Source: UBA1563 sp041667115 (GTDB taxonomy: Bacteria; Bacteroidota; Ignavibacteria; Ignavibacteriales; Ignavibacteriaceae). From it: 26,965 nt of DNA. Both the position numbers and the translations under genes were made by a program. Under the pieces are notes generated by a model that was not told the DNA's origin, did no database searches, and was given only the letters and a program-made list of their open reading frames with translations. Of this stretch, positions 23,474 to 26,965 are shown one piece after another; the first letter of the stretch is position 1; each line of letters begins with the position of its first letter. The stretch is taken from positions 1-26,965 of the forward strand of contig JBAYFO010000050.1 of the NCBI GenBank assembly GCA_041667115.1, read 5' to 3'.

Positions 23474-24664
23474 ATGAATTACAAAAGACCGCACCTTCAA
23501 GTTCTAAAAACAAGGATAAATGAGCCAAGAAAGAGGATTCAAGTCATTCTTGGACCGAGACAAGTTGGTAAAACAACAATAGTAAACCAACTTCTTGCAG
23601 AGATCAACATTCCGTTTCATTTCGTTTCTGCAGATAACCAGTCAGGCTCAAATTCTCTATGGATAGAGCAACAATGGGAAGTTGCGCGTATCAGGTTAAA
23701 AACTTCAGGCTTAGCAGAGTTCCTTCTTATCTTTGACGAGATTCAAAAAATTGATGATTGGAGCAATGCCGTTAAACGGAATTGGGATAAAGACACAAAC
23801 GAAAAAGTAAATATAAAAGTGATACTACTCGGTTCGTCAACGTTATTAATTCAAAAGGGATTGAGCGAGTCGTTAGCCGGAAGATTTGAATTGTTGAAAA
23901 TGTATCACTGGTCGTTGACAGAAATGCAATCTGCTTTTGGCATCAGTGAGGAACAATATGTCTGGTTTGGCGGTTATCCCGGTTCCGTAGATTTGATAAA
24001 AGACGAGAAGAGATGGAAAGATTATATCAGGCATTCACTTATTGAAACCACCATCTCAAAAGATATTCTGCTTCAGACACGGATAGATAAACCTTCTTTA
24101 CTTAAAAACCTTTTCGAAGTTGGGTGCAGTTATTCCGGACAAATTCTTTCTTACACAAAAATACTTGGTCAACTGCAAGATGCCGGTAATACTACTACTT
24201 TATCACATTATTTGAATCTGTTATCAAATGCCGGACTCTTAGCGGGAATAGAAAAATATAGCCCCGATATTGCCAGGCAAAGAGCATCAAGCCCTAAGTT
24301 TCAGGTTTATAACTCTGCGTTAATAAGTTCACTCTCATCTTTAACTTTTGAAGAAGTAATTTTGAAACCGGAAAAATGGGGAAGAGTAATTGAATCGGCA
24401 GTAGGAGCGCATTTATTGAATTATTCAATTACCGAAGGATATGATATTTTTTATTGGCGCCACAATAATCACGAAATAGATTTCGTATTAAAATATCACG
24501 AAAATGTTGTTGGGATTGAAGTAAAAAGCACTGCGGCAAAAACAGTGAAAGGTGCGGAATTTTTTAAGGATCAATTCCATCCGCAAAAAATTCTGTTGAT
24601 CGGTTCATCCGGATTAGATTGGAAAGAATTTTTAAAAATGAATCCTACCGCTGTAGTTGATTAA
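23474..24664 (+). CDS. AAA-type ATPase with DUF4143/PD-(D/E)XK-like C-terminus
   Basis: 396 aa. The N-terminal P-loop domain has Walker A GPRQVGKT (27-34), Walker B LLIFDEI (84-90; D88, E89), the sensor stretch LLGSSTLL (119-126) and SLAGRFE (133-139), the order seen in the archaeal-type AAA_14 family. A winged-helix-like middle (about 205-260; LSYTKILGQLQDAG) is followed by a DUF4143 part with E307, D336 (HEIDFVLK) and E349-x-K351 (GIEVKS), the pattern of a PD-(D/E)XK nuclease fold. These proteins are widespread, often mobile and of uncertain function. The length is typical and all motifs are intact. It is a lone gene bracketed by direct repeats just upstream of sufB, which suggests insertion; it has no evident link to Fe-S assembly. 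Confidence 0.92.
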   Translation: MNYKRPHLQVLKTRINEPRKRIQVILGPRQVGKTTIVNQLLAEINIPFHFVSADNQSGSNSLWIEQQWEVARIRLKTSGLAEFLLIFDEIQKIDDWSNAVKRNWDKDTNEKVNIKVILLGSSTLLIQKGLSESLAGRFELLKMYHWSLTEMQSAFGISEEQYVWFGGYPGSVDLIKDEKRWKDYIRHSLIETTISKDILLQTRIDKPSLLKNLFEVGCSYSGQILSYTKILGQLQDAGNTTTLSHYLNLLSNAGLLAGIEKYSPDIARQRASSPKFQVYNSALISSLSSLTFEEVILKPEKWGRVIESAVGAHLLNYSITEGYDIFYWRHNNHEIDFVLKYHENVVGIEVKSTAAKTVKGAEFFKDQFHPQKILLIGSSGLDWKEFLKMNPTAVVD

Positions 24665-24681
24665 GACTATTCTTTGTTCAT

Positions 24682-24785
24682 AAGCAACCTCGAAGGTCAG
24701 CCCACATTTTTCGGCTTCGGCCTTCGAGGTTATAACCTTTCAAAAATTCAGCAAAATACCGGAACTTTAATCTTGACTTTTTTGT
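24682..24785 (+). repeat. ~103-bp direct repeat, right copy, upstream of sufB
   Basis: Near-identical to 23260-23362. Its palindrome arms are AACCTCGAAGGTC and GGCCTTCGAGGTT, with one G.T wobble relative to the left copy. It ends five bases before the sufB ATG and so forms its leader and probably its promoter region (TTGACTTTTTTG close to the start). An open frame running through this repeat into sufB adds 39 residues that are repeat translation, not protein. Confidence 0.9.
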
Positions 24786-24790
24786 ATAGT

Positions 24791-26284
24791 ATGTATAAGT
24801 TTAATACAGAAATTATTTCTTTTTTAGAGAAAGTCAACAATTTGAACGAAATTAGTCATTTAGAACGATTTACCGGGCAAGATTACAAATATGGATTTGT
24901 AACCGACATCGAAGCCGATGAAATTCCCAAAGGTTTGAGCGAAGACGTTATCCGTCTTCTTTCCTCAAAAAAAGGAGAACCGGAATGGATGCTTGAATAT
25001 CGTTTAAAAGCTTACCGCGCCTGGTTAAAAATGGAAGAGCCGAAATGGCCCAACGTCCATTATCCGCCTATCGATTACCAGGAGATCATCTATTATTCCG
25101 CACCGAAACAGCAAAAAAAATTAAACAGCATTGATGAAGTTGATCCGGAGTTGCTTAAAACTTTTAACAAACTCGGCATTCCGCTTGAAGAGCAAAAAGT
25201 TTTTGCAGGCGTTGCCGTTGACGCGGTGTTCGACAGCGTTTCGGTTGCAACAACATTTAAAGCAAAATTAGGCGAACTCGGCATCATCTTTACTCCCTTT
25301 TCCGAAGCGATAAAAGAACATCCCGATCTTGTTAAAAAATATTTAAGTTCGGTTGTACCGGTAACGGATAATTATTTCGCCGCGTTAAATTCCGCGGTCT
25401 TCAGCGACGGCTCATTCATCTATATTCCGAAAGGCGTTCGCTGCCCGATGGAACTTTCAACTTATTTTAGAATTAACGCAAAGAACACTGGACAATTTGA
25501 ACGGACATTGATAATCGCTGACGAAGGGGCGTACGTAAGCTATTTAGAAGGCTGCACCGCACCGATGCGGGACGAAAATCAATTGCACGCGGCGGTGGTT
25601 GAGCTTGTAGCTTTAGACAACGCGCAGATAAAATATTCAACCGTGCAGAATTGGTACGCGGGGAACAAAGAAGGTGTTGGCGGTATTTATAACTTCGTTA
25701 CCAAACGAGGAATTTGTAAAGGGATCAATTCAAAAATTTCCTGGACGCAAGTTGAAACAGGTTCGGCAATTACATGGAAATATCCAAGCTGCATTTTACA
25801 AGGCGAAAACTCCGTTGGAGAATTTTATTCCGTTGCCGTTACAAACAATTATCAGCAAGCTGATACCGGAACAAAAATGATCCATCTTGGGAAGAACACA
25901 CGAAGCACAATTGTTTCAAAAGGTATTTCCGCCGGAAAGAGTAACAACTCGTACCGCGGACTTGTCCGTATTGGCAAAAAAGCAGAGAGCGCCAGAAATT
26001 TTTCGCAGTGCGATTCTCTTTTGCTTGGCGATAGATGCGGCGCGCATACGTTCCCTTATTTGGAAGTGTTAAATCCTTCCGCAATTGTTGAACACGAAGC
26101 CACAACATCAAAAATTGGTGAAGACCAGATATTCTACTTAAATCAACGCGGACTTTCAACCGAGGACGCAGTAAACATGATAGTGAACGGTTATTGCAAG
26201 GAAGTTTTTAAAGAACTTCCAATGGAATTTGCCGTTGAAGCGCAAAAACTTTTAAGCGTTAGTTTAGAAGGAAGCGTGGGGTAG
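24791..26284 (+). CDS. sufB: Fe-S cluster assembly scaffold protein SufB
   Basis: 497 aa, close to the usual SufB length. Typical stretches: PKGLSEDVIRLLSSKKGEPEW near the N-terminus, SDGSFIYIPKGVRCPMELSTYF, YLEGCTAPMRDENQLHAAVVEL, VTKRGICKG and the beta-helix core. The C-terminal region keeps the functional residues C416 (DRCGAHTFPYLEV) and H435/E436 (VEHEATTSKIGED), known in SufB for cluster assembly on the SufBC2D complex. The frame is open 39 codons further up, to 24674, but that part is translated repeat with no similarity to SufB. The ATG at 24791 (MYKFNTEIISF) gives the expected N-terminus. No Shine-Dalgarno sequence is visible, as is common in Bacteroidota. sufC follows after 218 bp. 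Confidence 0.96.
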   Translation: MYKFNTEIISFLEKVNNLNEISHLERFTGQDYKYGFVTDIEADEIPKGLSEDVIRLLSSKKGEPEWMLEYRLKAYRAWLKMEEPKWPNVHYPPIDYQEIIYYSAPKQQKKLNSIDEVDPELLKTFNKLGIPLEEQKVFAGVAVDAVFDSVSVATTFKAKLGELGIIFTPFSEAIKEHPDLVKKYLSSVVPVTDNYFAALNSAVFSDGSFIYIPKGVRCPMELSTYFRINAKNTGQFERTLIIADEGAYVSYLEGCTAPMRDENQLHAAVVELVALDNAQIKYSTVQNWYAGNKEGVGGIYNFVTKRGICKGINSKISWTQVETGSAITWKYPSCILQGENSVGEFYSVAVTNNYQQADTGTKMIHLGKNTRSTIVSKGISAGKSNNSYRGLVRIGKKAESARNFSQCDSLLLGDRCGAHTFPYLEVLNPSAIVEHEATTSKIGEDQIFYLNQRGLSTEDAVNMIVNGYCKEVFKELPMEFAVEAQKLLSVSLEGSVG

Positions 26285-26301
26285 GATTAGTGAGTTAGCA
26301 A

Positions 26302-26333
26302 AAACATTCTGTTCAGAATTGATAAGAATGTTT
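26302..26333. repeat. 9-bp inverted repeat just after sufB
   Basis: AAACATTCT (26302-26310) and AGAATGTTT (26325-26333) are exact inverses around 14 bases, 17 bases past the sufB stop. The stem is AT-rich and followed by AACAAAAC, not a T run, so it is not a good terminator. It may be a processing or stability element between sufB and sufC. Confidence 0.6.
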
Positions 26334-26425
26334 AACAAAACTAACAGAATGAATGAATGAAGTTGAATGGATGAATGGCTTAAATTTTCATTCAACCAAG
26401 CAGGCATTCAATCATTCTTTGTTAA
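26332..26425. repeat. AATGA-rich inverted repeat in the suf operon
   Basis: Outer arms TTAACAAA (26332-26339) and TTTGTTAA (26418-26425) enclose a 32-base run of GAATGA-type units (26347-26378) and its imperfect inverse (about 26387-26417). It resembles the element at 21654-21731 in motif and layout, so the two belong to one family of intergenic hairpins. Confidence 0.7.
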
Positions 26426-26434
26426 GAACAAGTT

Positions 26435-26491
26435 ATTCGGTTCTGGCTCGACCAGATTAGAAATTAGAAATTAAAGTCCGCCTCATGCGGA
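26435..26491 (+). repeat. Degenerate end-fragment of the gene-end repeat family, next to sufC
   Basis: GGTTCTGGCTCGACCAGATTAG, then AATTAGAAATT, then TCCGC-CTCAT-GCGGA align with the tail-to-head junction of the repeats at 7234-7602 and 14598-14811. Those copies read GGTTCCGGCTCTGCTAG, AATTAGGAATT and TCCGCC-nnn-GGCGGA. The last bases of its stem run into AAGGA, the sufC ribosome site. Confidence 0.6.
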
Positions 26492-26502
26492 AGGAATTAA
26501 GA

Positions 26503-26965
26503 ATGATAGAAATAAAAAATTTACACGCGAACATTGACGGAAGAGAAATTTTAAAAGGAATTAATCTTTCCGTAAATAAAGGTGAAGTCCACGCGATAAT
26601 GGGACCAAATGGTTCAGGGAAAAGCACGCTGGCGCAAGTAATAGCCGGAAGAGAAGATTATGAAGTTACCCAGGGAGAAATTCTTTTTAACGGAAAAAAT
26701 CTCCTTGAACTTTCTGCTGAAAATAGAGCTTGCGAAGGAATTTTTCTTGCGTTCCAATATCCGGTAGAAATTCCGGGAGTTTCAAACACAACTCTTTTAA
26801 AAAATGCTTTGAACTCAATCCGTAAATACCGTGGCGAGGAAGAACTTGACGCGATGGAATTTCTTACGCTCGTAAAAAAGAAAATGTCGCTTGTTGAATT
26901 ATCGGAAGATCTGCTAAGACGTTCGGTTAACGAAGGATTCTCCGGTGGTGAGAAAAAACGGAATG
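26503..26965 (+). CDS. sufC: SufC, Fe-S assembly ABC-type ATPase (cut by the window edge)
   Basis: The first 154 codons are present; the right edge of the window cuts the gene. They encode an ABC ATPase of SufC type: MIEIKNLHANI, Walker A GPNGSGKST (about 34-42), the SufC-specific Q-loop stretch IFLAFQYPVEIPGVS, and the start of the signature region RSVNEGFSGGEKKRN. SufC drives the SufBC2D scaffold in the cytoplasm. AAGGA seven bases before the ATG is a good ribosome site; it is produced at the edge of a repeat-derived TCCGC/GCGGA stem. It is in the same direction as sufB and 218 bp from it, an unusually wide gap for this pair, filled with inverted repeats. Confidence 0.97.
   Translation, partial: MIEIKNLHANIDGREILKGINLSVNKGEVHAIMGPNGSGKSTLAQVIAGREDYEVTQGEILFNGKNLLELSAENRACEGIFLAFQYPVEIPGVSNTTLLKNALNSIRKYRGEEELDAMEFLTLVKKKMSLVELSEDLLRRSVNEGFSGGEKKRN

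Noticed and set aside
23260..24785. Direct repeats around the ATPase as a CRISPR array or as transposon ends.
   Set aside because: There are only two copies 1.3 kb apart, with no spacers, no terminal inverted repeats at the outer limits and no transposase or integrase gene.

Overview
The window reads as a chromosomal segment of an Ignavibacteria-like bacterium (Bacteroidota/Chlorobi side of the FCB group). The main reason is that two large predicted secreted proteins end in type IX secretion (T9SS) sorting domains of the N(Y/F)PNPFNP...G(R/H)EVATLV...SG(M/I)YF.KL.AG form that is very common in that lineage. The AT-rich sequence, AAGGA-type ribosome sites at some genes and none at others, and one Bacteroidota-type promoter half-site fit. 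The assignment is inference from sequence features, not a database match.

Layout, left to right. (1) 120-4367, minus strand: a sodium:solute symporter followed by a T9SS-exported, catalysis-free carbohydrate-binding protein. (2) 4910-5272: a small XRE-type regulator between two AT-rich, structured gaps. (3) 5711-10401, minus strand: a membrane-anchored solute-binding protein, a sensor histidine kinase and a sigma-54 activating response regulator, with no ABC permease. They look like a three-component sugar-sensing pathway. The kinase-regulator gap holds two tandem copies of a ~180-bp repeat. (4) 10474-12306: a SurA-like periplasmic chaperone; divergent from it, recQ (12471-14615). The last codons and stop of recQ lie inside a third, inverted copy of the same repeat. 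(5) 14850-21597, minus strand: a beta-glucan/hemicellulose degradation cluster, GH5 -> GH3 (ATGA overlap) -> T9SS-exported GH-A-like enzyme with an internal CBM. (6) 21957-23084: a propeller-like lipoprotein. (7) 23474-24664, plus strand: an AAA/DUF4143-type ATPase with a nuclease-like C-terminus. It is flanked by ~103-bp near-identical direct repeats and preceded by a perfect 11-bp inverted repeat touching its start codon. (8) 24791 to the right edge: sufB and the 5' part of sufC (Fe-S cluster assembly), separated by 218 bp of inverted repeats.

How the parts may work together: the surface and periplasmic glycosidases would release glucose or short oligosaccharides, the symporter would import sugar, and the solute-binding protein/kinase/regulator triad would report on them. 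A TTGGCAC -24-like box with a poor -12 half lies upstream of the symporter and is the only sigma-54-like site I found. The link is a hypothesis.

The most unusual content is non-coding: at least three families of palindromic intergenic repeats, one reaching into gene 3' ends and one bracketing the ATPase gene. I found no tRNA, rRNA, CRISPR array or recognisable transposase.
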